Shown here: one piece after another, positions 43,803 to 51,849 of the stretch
How positions within the stretch are numbered: position 1 is the first letter of the stretch
How the letters are laid out: the number at the start of each line of letters is the position of its first letter
From: Sulfuricella denitrificans
GTDB lineage: Bacteria > Pseudomonadota > Gammaproteobacteria > Burkholderiales > Sulfuricellaceae
NCBI GenBank assembly: GCA_002632355.1
Contig: NSJJ01000008.1
Location: 62,001-126,000, forward strand
Length of the DNA stretch: 64,000 nucleotides
Direction of reading: 5' to 3'
Notes under the pieces: model-generated
What the model saw: only the letters and a program-made list of their open reading frames with translations
Database searches by the model: none
What the model was told of the DNA's origin: nothing
Position numbers and translations under genes: made by a program

Positions 43803-45224
43803 TCAGTCCACACGCTCGCCGTGCAGGCTGACGTCCAGACCTTCGCGCTCTTCCTCTTCGGAGACGCGCAGGCCGATCACCATATCGATCACCTTGAGGA
43901 TGATGAAGGAAGCGACCGCGGTATAAGCCACTGTGGCACCGATACCGATCAGTTGGGTGACGACCTGGCCGCCATTGCCTTCGATCAGGCCGGAAGCGGT
44001 GTCGCCACCTACGGCCTTGACCGCGAACACGCCGGTAAGCAGGGCGCCGACGATACCGCCGATACCGTGCACGCCGAAAGCGTCGAGCGAGTCGTCATAG
44101 CCCATCATGCGTTTGAGGGAAGTTGCGCCCCAGAAGCAGATGACGCCGGATACCAGGCCGATGATCAGCGCGCCCATGGGGGCGACGAAACCGGCGGCTG
44201 GCGTGATGGCAACCAGGCCACCTACAGCGCCGGATGCAATACCCAGTACGGAAGGCTTGCCCTTACCCAGCCATTCGGCAAACATCCATGACAGGGCGGC
44301 AGCAGCAGCAGCAATCTGGGTCACAGCCATCGCCATCCCGGCACGGCCGTCAGCAGCCAGGGCGGAGCCGGCGTTGAAGCCGAACCAGCCAACCCACAGC
44401 ATGGCTGCACCGATCAGGGTGAGCGTCAGGTTGTGCGGAGCCATCGGTTCCTTGCCGTAGCCGATACGCTTGCCCAGCATGATGGCGATGACCAGGCCAG
44501 CGACACCGGCATTGATGTGCACCACGGTGCCGCCGGCATAGTCCAGGATGCCCTTGGTGAACAGCCAGCCAGTGCCTTCCCATACCCAGTGAGTAATCGG
44601 TGCGTATACCACCAGCGACCAGATTCCCATGAACCACATCATGGCAGAGAACTTCATGCGGTCGGCAAAGGCACCGGTAATCAGCGCCGGAGTGATGATG
44701 GCGAAAGTCATCTGGAAGATCACAAACACGGTTTCAGGAATGTTCGCGCCGGCGTTGCCTGTCAGTGCATTAACATCAATCCCGTAGAGGAACATCTTGT
44801 CGAGCCCGCCAATAAAGCCGCTGCCGGGGGTAAAGGCCAGGCTGTAACCAGCCACCATCCAGATAATGGACATCAGCGCTGCAATCGCGAAGCTTTGCAT
44901 CATGATGGCCAGCACGTTTTTCTTGCGCACCATGCCGCCATAGAACAGTGCCAGACCGGGAATGGTCATGAACAGCACCAGGGCGGTGGATGTCAGCATC
45001 CATGCGGTGTTGCCGCTATCGAGCTTGGGTTCTGGCGCCGGAGCGGCTACTGCTGCTTCGGGTGCCGGGGCTGGCGCCGATGCTTCAGGCGCAGCTGGAA
45101 CCATTTCAGACGCGGGTGCGGTCACTGCGGGTTCGGTGGCCGGCGGTGCAGCGTCTTCCGCCATTGCCGGACCACCCAGCCCGAGGACGCCCAGCAGGGC
45201 GATCATGCTAAACAGTTTTTTCAT
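43803..45224 (-). CDS. amtB: Ammonium transporter AmtB with periplasmic Ala/Pro-rich extension
   Basis: Trimeric NH3/NH4+ channel of the inner membrane. Length 473 aa from ATG 45224 (AAGGAG in front; the frame upstream is the glnK shadow). A signal peptide about 1-22 is followed by an unusual Ala/Pro/Glu-rich stretch (23-66) before the first pore helix; this tail should lie in the periplasm. Eleven membrane helices follow, with FYGGMVRKKNVL, WMVAGYSLAF, GGTVVHINAGVAGL (pore His) and DAFGVHGIGGIVGALLTG (second pore His). The C-terminal EEEEREGLDVSLHGE tail is the GlnK contact. It follows glnK by 13 bases. Confidence 0.95.
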   Translation of the reverse strand: MKKLFSMIALLGVLGLGGPAMAEDAAPPATEPAVTAPASEMVPAAPEASAPAPAPEAAVAAPAPEPKLDSGNTAWMLTSTALVLFMTIPGLALFYGGMVRKKNVLAIMMQSFAIAALMSIIWMVAGYSLAFTPGSGFIGGLDKMFLYGIDVNALTGNAGANIPETVFVIFQMTFAIITPALITGAFADRMKFSAMMWFMGIWSLVVYAPITHWVWEGTGWLFTKGILDYAGGTVVHINAGVAGLVIAIMLGKRIGYGKEPMAPHNLTLTLIGAAMLWVGWFGFNAGSALAADGRAGMAMAVTQIAAAAAALSWMFAEWLGKGKPSVLGIASGAVGGLVAITPAAGFVAPMGALIIGLVSGVICFWGATSLKRMMGYDDSLDAFGVHGIGGIVGALLTGVFAVKAVGGDTASGLIEGNGGQVVTQLIGIGATVAYTAVASFIILKVIDMVIGLRVSEEEEREGLDVSLHGERVD

Positions 45225-45237
45225 GACTTGCTCCTTT

Positions 45238-45585
<348 letters not shown>

Positions 45586-45603
45586 CTATGCCTTGTATGT
45601 GCG

Positions 45604-46362
45604 TTAGAACGCTTTGGAAACGGACAGAACGAAGCGGCTGTCGGAAAGTTTGGTGTTGCTCGGGGCATAAACATAAGCACCCTCTTTTGCGTTGGTGTCG
45701 ATGTATGCACCGGAAACACTGAGGCCGCCGCCGAAATCCTTGGTCAGACCAATTTTGTAGTCGGTGTAACTGTAATCAGAGTTGTTGCTGACCTTCTGGT
45801 GACCAGCGTGGAGCCCGAGGCCAAAGCCGTTACCCAGATCGAAATTCGCACTGGCGTCAATGTAGTTCGAGTTCTTGCTGTTGGCAAAACCGAACAGGTT
45901 GCTGAGGCTGTGGGAGTATTTCAGTGTGAACATTTTGTAGCTACCGGAAACATAGAGTTCGTCGGTATTGGGGCTGACGAATCCGGCTGGATAGCTGCCT
46001 GGATACTCGTAACGCAGGTAACCAACGTCGTAGCTGAAATCATCATTGATCTTGCCCTTGTAGCCGCCGTAAATATCCAGTTCCAGACTGCTGCTGGCGC
46101 CGGCATCTTGCAGCCAGTTGATGTTGGAACCCCAGGTGCCGACATAAAGGCCGCTGCTGTGCGCGTAGTCAAAACCGCCTTGCAGCGCCAGTTTTTCACG
46201 GGTCTGAGAAATGCCGCGATAAACATATTCGGAAGCCAGCATGACGTTTGCGCTGATTGGGGAGGCGGCGGCCGCTTCTTCGGCCATGGCTGAGGTGGAA
46301 ACCATCAGGCTGGGGGCGCTGACGACACCGGCGATCAACAGCATTTGAGTTAATTTGCGCAT
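45604..46362 (-). CDS. TorF-family putative outer-membrane porin
   Basis: 252 aa. Signal peptide about 1-27 (ends VSTSAMA-EEA). The mature part is a run of amphipathic beta strands rich in Tyr, Gly, Ser and Asn, beginning ANVMLASEYVYRGISQTREKLALQGGFDYAHSSGLYVG, the hallmark of the TIGR02001/TorF group, and ending with the outer-membrane terminal Phe (FVLSVSKAF). In many betaproteobacteria this gene heads a glnK-amtB operon; it may let ammonium or small nitrogen compounds through the outer membrane, but this is not proved. It has the sigma-54 promoter directly upstream. Confidence 0.88.
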   Translation of the reverse strand: MRKLTQMLLIAGVVSAPSLMVSTSAMAEEAAAASPISANVMLASEYVYRGISQTREKLALQGGFDYAHSSGLYVGTWGSNINWLQDAGASSSLELDIYGGYKGKINDDFSYDVGYLRYEYPGSYPAGFVSPNTDELYVSGSYKMFTLKYSHSLSNLFGFANSKNSNYIDASANFDLGNGFGLGLHAGHQKVSNNSDYSYTDYKIGLTKDFGGGLSVSGAYIDTNAKEGAYVYAPSNTKLSDSRFVLSVSKAF

Positions 46363-46421
46363 TTTTTTCTCCTTGAAGTATTAAAAAGAAACAATCAAAT
46401 CCATTACCACGCCCATTCCAA

Positions 46422-46437
46422 AGCATAGACTGTGCCA
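46422..46437 (-). promoter_or_regulatory. Sigma-54 (-24/-12) promoter of the porin-glnK-amtB operon
   Basis: On the minus strand: TGGCAC-AGTCT-ATGC, with GG and GC separated by exactly ten bases as RpoN requires; the only departure from TGGCAC-N5-TTGC is one base in the -12 element. It lies 59 to 75 bases before the porin start, leaving a leader of about 50 bases. Confidence 0.85.
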
Positions 46438-46516
46438 GATAAATAATTTATTTAAATCAAATGGTTGATATTTTGTCTGGAATGCGACAAAAGGAATTTG
46501 TTCAAGCTTGAGGCAA

Positions 46517-46546
46517 TGCGCCAGCTTGGTGCACCAATGCTGTGCA
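46517..46546 (-). promoter_or_regulatory. Two overlapping NtrC-type enhancer sites
   Basis: TGCGCC-AGCTT-GGTGCA (46517-46533) and TGCACC-AATGC-TGTGCA (46530-46546) each match the NtrC dyad TGCACC-N5-GGTGCA with one change, and share four bases. They lie about 80-110 bases upstream of the sigma-54 promoter, the normal enhancer distance. The intervening 46438-46516 also holds a 7-base dyad (TTTTGTC/GACAAAA). Confidence 0.82.
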
Positions 46547-46619
46547 TGTTTTTCCCTGCTCGGGTGATGGGATATCAAAAGAGTGATTTCTGGTAGACTT
46601 CGCGCAACAGGAGGATGTC

Positions 46620-46877
46620 ATGCTCAACCATAAAGTACTCGATGAAATCAACGCCAAAATCAGCCAGGTATTGGCTGCTTCGCCTGCGGGCGATGTGGAG
46701 AAGAATCTGCGCGCTTCATTACAGGGCATCTTTTCCAGACTTGATCTGGTGACGCGGGAAGAGTTCGAAGTGCAGCAGGCGGTACTGGTGCGTACGCGCG
46801 AAAAACTGGACCGGCTGGAAGCCCAGGTGGCGGCAATGGAAAAGCAATTCCAGGCAGAACCTGCCAGACAGCAGTAA
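46620..46877 (+). CDS. ubiK: Ubiquinone biosynthesis accessory factor UbiK (YqiC/BMFP family)
   Basis: 85 aa coiled-coil protein. N-terminal amphipathic helix (MLNHKVLDEINAKISQVLAASPAGDVEKNLRASL), the conserved LQGIFSRLDLVTREEFEVQQAVLVRTREKL and a C-terminal coiled coil. UbiK helps assemble the ubiquinone-synthesis complex together with UbiJ and also has membrane-fusogenic activity in vitro (family knowledge). CAGGAGG precedes the ATG. It is divergent from the nitrogen operon, with the NtrC sites between the two genes. Confidence 0.92.
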   Translation: MLNHKVLDEINAKISQVLAASPAGDVEKNLRASLQGIFSRLDLVTREEFEVQQAVLVRTREKLDRLEAQVAAMEKQFQAEPARQQ

Positions 46878-47022
46878 TTACTATGCTGCTTCAGTCAGAG
46901 TGCGGAAACTAGTCAAACACCCCTGTGGAACACTGTGAGCCCAGCCGGATTATGTCAATAGCAGCTTCCCGCAATGAATCCCGAAGTCCGGGATCTCCGC
47001 TTGTCAGTACCCGTTATGTGGT

Positions 47023-47298
47023 TTAAGCATCATTCTCGTAACTGGATGGCGTAACCCCCGCACGTGAAAGGTATTCACGCAGCATTTTGATCATTGTTCT
47101 GTCGCAGACATTGCTTTGGTGGGGGTGGTGAAGAAATTCATCGAAACCGTTCAGTGTGACGTGGAAGCGTGCGCCGTGAGCCGGGGTGATGTTGGCGCCC
47201 AGGTGGCGCAGCAGAGATTCGATCTCGCGCCAGTGGATGTTGCTGCTGACAGGGTCATGGAAGATGGCGCGTAGCAGGCTGCTATGCTTGTGGCTCAT
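47023..47298 (-). CDS. Orphan HicA-like protein
   Basis: 91 aa from ATG 47298, chosen for AAGGAG nine bases upstream; the frame is open to 47430 but that part overlaps the next gene's 5' region. The layout matches HicA mRNA-interferase toxins: LLRAIFHDPVSSNIHWREIESLLRHLGA, then GARFHVTLNG (the position of the catalytic His) and a C-terminal helix KMLREYLSRAGVTP. HicA is normally paired with HicB, but no HicB-like frame is adjacent, so the activity is uncertain; it may be a domesticated relative. It is divergent from the Atm1-type transporter. Confidence 0.72.
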   Translation of the reverse strand: MSHKHSSLLRAIFHDPVSSNIHWREIESLLRHLGANITPAHGARFHVTLNGFDEFLHHPHQSNVCDRTMIKMLREYLSRAGVTPSSYENDA

Positions 47299-47459
47299 GG
47301 CGTGGCTCCTTGAAAGGTGCATCCTGACACCAAGTATTATCCCCTCTTGCTTCAAGGTAAAGCAAAGTTGAGTGAACTTTGCGCCATGTGGAATAATTTT
47401 TCTCCTCGTGCTTGCTTCCATGTGAGGCATTCCGAACCAACCGAGGTACCAAAGACCTG

Positions 47460-49259
47460 ATGTCCCTGTCCGAACACGAACATTCCAGCACGATCCCCCA
47501 GTCCGGAAAATCCGACCTGCATTCGATCAGCCGCCTGTTCCCCTATCTGTGGGAGTTCCGGGGCCGCGTTCTGCTGGCACTGGCCTTGCTGGTCGGCGCA
47601 AAGCTGGCTGCGGTAATGGTGCCGCTGGCACTGAAAGAGATCATCGATGCGCTGGACAAATCGCGCGCCGATCTGGTCGTGCCGCTGGCGCTGATCATCT
47701 CTTATGGCCTGCTGCGCTTTGTCAGCACTACATTTGCCGACCTGCGCGACGTGGTGTTCGGCAAGGTCACGCAGCGTGCCATGCGCCGGGTGAGCATGGT
47801 GGTATTCGAACACTTGCATGCGCTGTCGCTACGTTTTCATCTGGAGCGTCAGACGGGCGGCATCACACGCGACATTGAGCGTGGCACCAAGGCCATTTCC
47901 AGTCTGGTAGGTTTTTTACTGTTCCGCATCACGCCCACCGTGCTGGAAATCCTGATGGTGGCGGTCATCCTGTTCGTCAAGCTGGACTGGGTGTTCGGGC
48001 TGATTACGCTGGTAACACTGGCGGCGTATATCGGGTTTACCGTGACCATAACTGACTGGCGCACGCAGTTCGTGCGCCGCGCCAATACGCTGGATTCCGA
48101 TGCTTATGGCCGCGCCATCGACAGCCTGCTCAACTATGAAACGGTGAAGTATTTCGGCAACGAGCGCTATGAGGCCAGGCGCTACGATGCCAGCCTGACG
48201 GAATGGGAGCAGGTGGCCCTGCAATCCCAGCGCTCGCTCGGCCTCTTGAATGCGGCGCAGGCCGGCACCATCGCCATCGGCGTCACGCTGATGATCTTGC
48301 GCGCAGCCAGCGGCGTGGTGGAAGGCACGCTCACGCTGGGCGACCTGGTCATGGTCAATGCCTTTCTGTTGCAGATGTTCCAGCCTTTGAGCTTTCTCGG
48401 CGTGATGTACCGCCAGATCAAGCAGTCCCTGACCGATGTGGAGCGCATGTTCACCCTGCTGCAGCGCCCGAAGGAAGTGGAGGATGCGGCAAATGCCCGC
48501 CCGTTGGCTGTGGCTGGCGGCGAGGTCCGGTTCGAGCACGTCGGCTTCGCCTACAATGCCGACCGCCCGATTCTGCACGATCTCAGCTTCACCATTCCAG
48601 CCGGCAAAACCGTGGCCGCAGTAGGCGCAAGCGGGGCCGGGAAATCCACGTTGGCACGCCTGCTGTTCCGTTTTTACGACGTCAATGCAGGCCGCATCCG
48701 GGTCGACGGCCAGGACATCCGCCAGGTCACACAGGACAGCCTGCGCGCGGCCATTGGCGTGGTGCCGCAGGACACCGTGCTGTTCAATGACAGCATCTAT
48801 TACAACATCGCCTATGGCCGCCCCGATGCCACGCGCAACGACGTGATTGAAGCCGCCCGCTCCGCGCACATTCTCGATTTCATCGAAAGCCTGCCGCAAG
48901 GCTGGGACAGCGTGGTCGGCGAGCGCGGCCTGAAACTTTCCGGCGGTGAAAAGCAGCGCGTCGCCATCGCCCGCACCTTGCTAAAGAACCCGGCGATCCT
49001 GATTCTGGACGAGGCCACTTCCGCGCTCGACACCAAAACCGAAAAAGCCATCCAGTCCGAACTGCTGGAAATCGCCCGGAGCCGCACCAGCCTGATCATC
49101 GCGCACCGCCTCTCTACCGTGGTCGAAGCCGATGAAATCCTGGTCATGGAAGGCGGGCGTATCGTCGAGCGCGGGCGTCATCCGGAACTGCTGGAAAAGA
49201 ATGGCGTGTATGCCCATATGTGGGCACTGCAGCAGCAGGCAGAGGAAAGTATGGTGTGA
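47460..49259 (+). CDS. Atm1/ABCB7-type ABC exporter
   Basis: 599 aa half-transporter from ATG 47460 (GAGGT eleven bases before; an upstream TTG is less likely). Six helices within about 35-320, with the Atm1-specific ALSLRFHLERQTGGITRDIERG and SLLNYETVKYFGNE (224-235), a region that contacts glutathione in Atm1. Walker A GASGAGKS (389-396), signature LSGGE (493-497), Walker B ILILDEATSALD. Homologues export glutathione-linked sulfur, iron-sulfur precursors or heavy-metal conjugates from the cytosol; the exact cargo here is unknown. Confidence 0.93.
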   Translation: MSLSEHEHSSTIPQSGKSDLHSISRLFPYLWEFRGRVLLALALLVGAKLAAVMVPLALKEIIDALDKSRADLVVPLALIISYGLLRFVSTTFADLRDVVFGKVTQRAMRRVSMVVFEHLHALSLRFHLERQTGGITRDIERGTKAISSLVGFLLFRITPTVLEILMVAVILFVKLDWVFGLITLVTLAAYIGFTVTITDWRTQFVRRANTLDSDAYGRAIDSLLNYETVKYFGNERYEARRYDASLTEWEQVALQSQRSLGLLNAAQAGTIAIGVTLMILRAASGVVEGTLTLGDLVMVNAFLLQMFQPLSFLGVMYRQIKQSLTDVERMFTLLQRPKEVEDAANARPLAVAGGEVRFEHVGFAYNADRPILHDLSFTIPAGKTVAAVGASGAGKSTLARLLFRFYDVNAGRIRVDGQDIRQVTQDSLRAAIGVVPQDTVLFNDSIYYNIAYGRPDATRNDVIEAARSAHILDFIESLPQGWDSVVGERGLKLSGGEKQRVAIARTLLKNPAILILDEATSALDTKTEKAIQSELLEIARSRTSLIIAHRLSTVVEADEILVMEGGRIVERGRHPELLEKNGVYAHMWALQQQAEESMV

Positions 49260-49292
49260 TCCGCTCCCGACAGGGACGGCTGGTCTGCGGTT

Positions 49293-50777
49293 TTACAACT
49301 TGCTGACCGGATAGGGATGCAACATGTTCATGGCCTCGCTGTGTCCGGCGGTCTGTACAAGCCGCACATGCTCACGGCGCAACTCGCGCGGGTGACGCAG
49401 GCCGCAGGCATGGGCAATCATTTCGAGTTCGTGGTTCATGTTCTCTGCGTAATGGGCGACGCGAAGATACTTTTCAGCTACCACCAGGCCATTCTGCAGG
49501 CGTTTGTTGTGTGTTGTGATGCCTGTCGGGCAGGTGTTGGTGTGGCAACGCATGGCCTGGATGCACCCCAGTGAGAACATGAAACCACGGGCCGTATTTA
49601 TGAAGTCTGCACCCGTACAAAGCGCCCATGCTGCGCGGGCCGGTGTGGCCAGTTTTCCCGATGCCACCACGCGAATACGTTCTTTCAGACCGGCTTCCAG
49701 TAATGCGTCGATCACGCGGGGAAGCGCTTCCATGATAGGCAAACCCATGTGGTCGGCCAGAACTTGCGGTGCAGCACCACTGCCGCCTTCGCCCCCGTCG
49801 ATCGTGATAAAGTCCGGAGCAAATTCCATACCCCGGTGCAATACGGCCTCACACAAATCATTGATGAACTCCCATCCGCCGATGGCAGTTTTTATCCCCA
49901 CCGGGCGACCAGTCAGGTCGCGCAGGTCGGCAACCCAGTCCAGCAACTCGTCGATATTCGAGATATCTGGGTGGCGATTGGGGCTGAGCGAGGTTACACC
50001 TGCCGGTATCCCTCTGATGGCCGCAATTTCCCTTGAGATTTTGGCGGCGGGTAAAACACCACCCTTACCTGGCTTTGCGCCTTGCGACAGCTTGATTTCG
50101 AAAGCCTTTGCCATGTTCCCGAGTTCACGTCCCCGCTCGCGCGAGAACCTCCCCTCCAGATCGCGCACGCCATATTTCGCTGTGCCAATCTGCATGACGA
50201 TGTCGGGATTGCCAGCCTGATGGAATGGCGACAGGCCACCTTCACCCGTGTTGATCCAGCATCCTGCAAGCGCCGCCCCTCGAGCCAGGGATTCGACGGC
50301 CGGTGCAGAGATTGCGCCATAACTCATGCCACTGATGTTGAACAGCGAGCGTGCCAAAAAGGGCTGGCGGCAATAGGTTTCGCCAATGATCATGGGTGGC
50401 GTGGGCAGTTCATCCTTTTCCAGCACCGGGAATGCGGCATTGACGAATATGATTGAGCCGGGCTCGCGCAAGTCATTGGTCGATCCGAACCCGATCGTGC
50501 CGCCGATGTTTTTGGCAGACCGGTATATCCAGTTGCGTGCCGAACGGTTGAAAGGCATTTCCTCGCGCTCGCCGGAAAACAGGTACTGGCGGAAAAAATC
50601 GCCCTGCTTTTCAAAAAAGAAACGCAAGTGGCCAATGACTGGATAATTACGCAACACGGCGTGTTTTTTCTGCACGATGTCGCGAATCAGCCAGATCAGA
50701 AAACTGGCAATCAGCACAAAACCGATCAGGGTGCCGAGACTATAGGAAACGATATTTAGCACGTCACAAATCTCCAT
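49293..50777 (-). CDS. FMN-binding glutamate-synthase-family protein
   Basis: 494 aa. An N-terminal membrane helix (about 15-35) precedes a GltB-like FMN barrel: GTIGFGSTNDL, FNISGMSYGAISAPAVESLARGAALAGCWINTGEGGLS, QIGTAKYGVRD, LSPNRHPDISNIDEL, FITIDGGEGGSGAAP and CHTNTCPTGITT with cysteines for a 3Fe-4S cluster. It lacks the glutaminase domain, so it is not a complete glutamate synthase. Relatives occur near redox genes and in methylamine/glutamate metabolism, with unknown physiological reactions. It follows the norE/norF-like pair on the same strand after 44 bases. Confidence 0.88.
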   Translation of the reverse strand: MEICDVLNIVSYSLGTLIGFVLIASFLIWLIRDIVQKKHAVLRNYPVIGHLRFFFEKQGDFFRQYLFSGEREEMPFNRSARNWIYRSAKNIGGTIGFGSTNDLREPGSIIFVNAAFPVLEKDELPTPPMIIGETYCRQPFLARSLFNISGMSYGAISAPAVESLARGAALAGCWINTGEGGLSPFHQAGNPDIVMQIGTAKYGVRDLEGRFSRERGRELGNMAKAFEIKLSQGAKPGKGGVLPAAKISREIAAIRGIPAGVTSLSPNRHPDISNIDELLDWVADLRDLTGRPVGIKTAIGGWEFINDLCEAVLHRGMEFAPDFITIDGGEGGSGAAPQVLADHMGLPIMEALPRVIDALLEAGLKERIRVVASGKLATPARAAWALCTGADFINTARGFMFSLGCIQAMRCHTNTCPTGITTHNKRLQNGLVVAEKYLRVAHYAENMNHELEMIAHACGLRHPRELRREHVRLVQTAGHSEAMNMLHPYPVSKL

Positions 50778-50821
50778 CAGCCCGATGGATGCAATGGGCT
50801 TTTATTCTGTAAACAGGAAAA

Positions 50822-51106
50822 TCAGAGCGTTGTCAGCCGGGCAAGCCAGTCCCCGAACAGTGAGGTCAGTACGGTCACGGCCGGCAGAACATAGAAAAAT
50901 CCGCGCATCAGGTTGCGCAATGTGCGGTTGGCGGTTTTCAGCTCCATGAAATGATCGACCACCATCCTGCCCTTGAAAGCCATGGTCAGGGCGATGATGA
51001 TGGTGACCGCCAGGCCCGGCTCGGCGGACTCCCCGATCCAGGCGCCGCCCAATGTCAGCGCAACCAGCAGGAGCCAGAGGCGGTCGATCAGTTTTTCATG
51101 TGACAT
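50822..51106 (-). CDS. NorF-like / cytochrome oxidase subunit IV-like membrane protein
   Basis: 94 aa from ATG 51106 (GGGAG six bases before; ATG 51109 is too close). Three transmembrane helices (LLLVALTLGGAWIG, AVTIIIALTMAFKGRMVVDHFMELK, GFFYVLPAVTVLTSLFG). The FKGR.VVDHFMELK motif is typical of the prokaryotic COX4/NorF family. It starts 11 bases after the NorE-like gene, forming a norE-norF pair. Such pairs assist nitric-oxide reductase or a haem-copper oxidase; no catalytic subunit is nearby. Confidence 0.82.
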   Translation of the reverse strand: MSHEKLIDRLWLLLVALTLGGAWIGESAEPGLAVTIIIALTMAFKGRMVVDHFMELKTANRTLRNLMRGFFYVLPAVTVLTSLFGDWLARLTTL

Positions 51107-51117
51107 CATCCTCTCCC

Positions 51118-51711
51118 TCAGTGCAGCACATACAAAAGTGGAAAAATCACCAGCCAGGCCAGGTCGGTGGCATGCCAATAGGAAGCAAAGGCCTCCAGAC
51201 CGTCATGGTCCGCCGGAGAATAGGCGCCGCTTCCTGTGCGTACCATCACCCACAGCAAACCCATCATGCCCCATCCGACATGCACGATATGTGTGAAAGT
51301 GAGGTAGTAATAAACGGTAAAAAATAGATTCATGCCGCCGGTGATACCGTGACTGACATTCCACTGGAACTCGATTGCCTTGATCACCATGTAGCCGGAT
51401 GCCGCCAGCAGCACCAGAAACAGCCAGCGCAGACTGACTTGCTGCCGGTTCTGCCGGATGGCATGCACGGACTTGGCCACGAAGTAGCTGCCGGAGATCA
51501 TCATCACGGTGTTAAGCGTGCCGGCCAGCGTGCTCAGGCGGGCAGGGCCTTCCCGGAACGCCTCTGGATAATGGGCCCTGGCAATGAAATACACGCCGAA
51601 CAGCAAAGCGAATTCGGTCATTTCGCTCAATATTCCGGCCCAAATCCCCTTGTTGCCCGGGATGCGGCCGGCAACGGGTTCTGGTAAGGGAGCAACTGCG
51701 GTTTGCAACAC
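51118..51711 (-). CDS. NorE-like cytochrome c oxidase subunit III family protein
   Basis: About 197 aa from the GTG at 51711 (AGAGG ten bases before). The frame is open to 51831, but the extra residues have no coding look and would give an atypical N-terminus; a TTG at 51708 is an alternative. Five transmembrane helices of the COX3 fold, with IWAGILSEMTEFALLFGVYFIAR, TLNTVMMISGSYFVAKSVHAI and FTVYYYLTFTHIVHVGWGMMGL and a C-terminal SYWHATDLAWLVIFPLLYVL. It is related to NorE of denitrifiers. Confidence 0.85.
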   Translation of the reverse strand: MLQTAVAPLPEPVAGRIPGNKGIWAGILSEMTEFALLFGVYFIARAHYPEAFREGPARLSTLAGTLNTVMMISGSYFVAKSVHAIRQNRQQVSLRWLFLVLLAASGYMVIKAIEFQWNVSHGITGGMNLFFTVYYYLTFTHIVHVGWGMMGLLWVMVRTGSGAYSPADHDGLEAFASYWHATDLAWLVIFPLLYVLH

Positions 51712-51849
51712 TTGAGTCAGCCTCTTGAAATCGGTATTTCTAAACCCTGCTCGATCACTGTAGCAGGGTTTGGGCGAGGCTGAAATGGTCGCAAAATTCA
51801 TCCCGGAAGGCGTGATAAAATAGCCCCCCATTCAGGAGCAGTCTGCCGC

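Noticed and set aside
47023-47298. A full HicAB toxin-antitoxin system
   Set aside because: Only the HicA-like gene is present; neither flank has a HicB-like frame.
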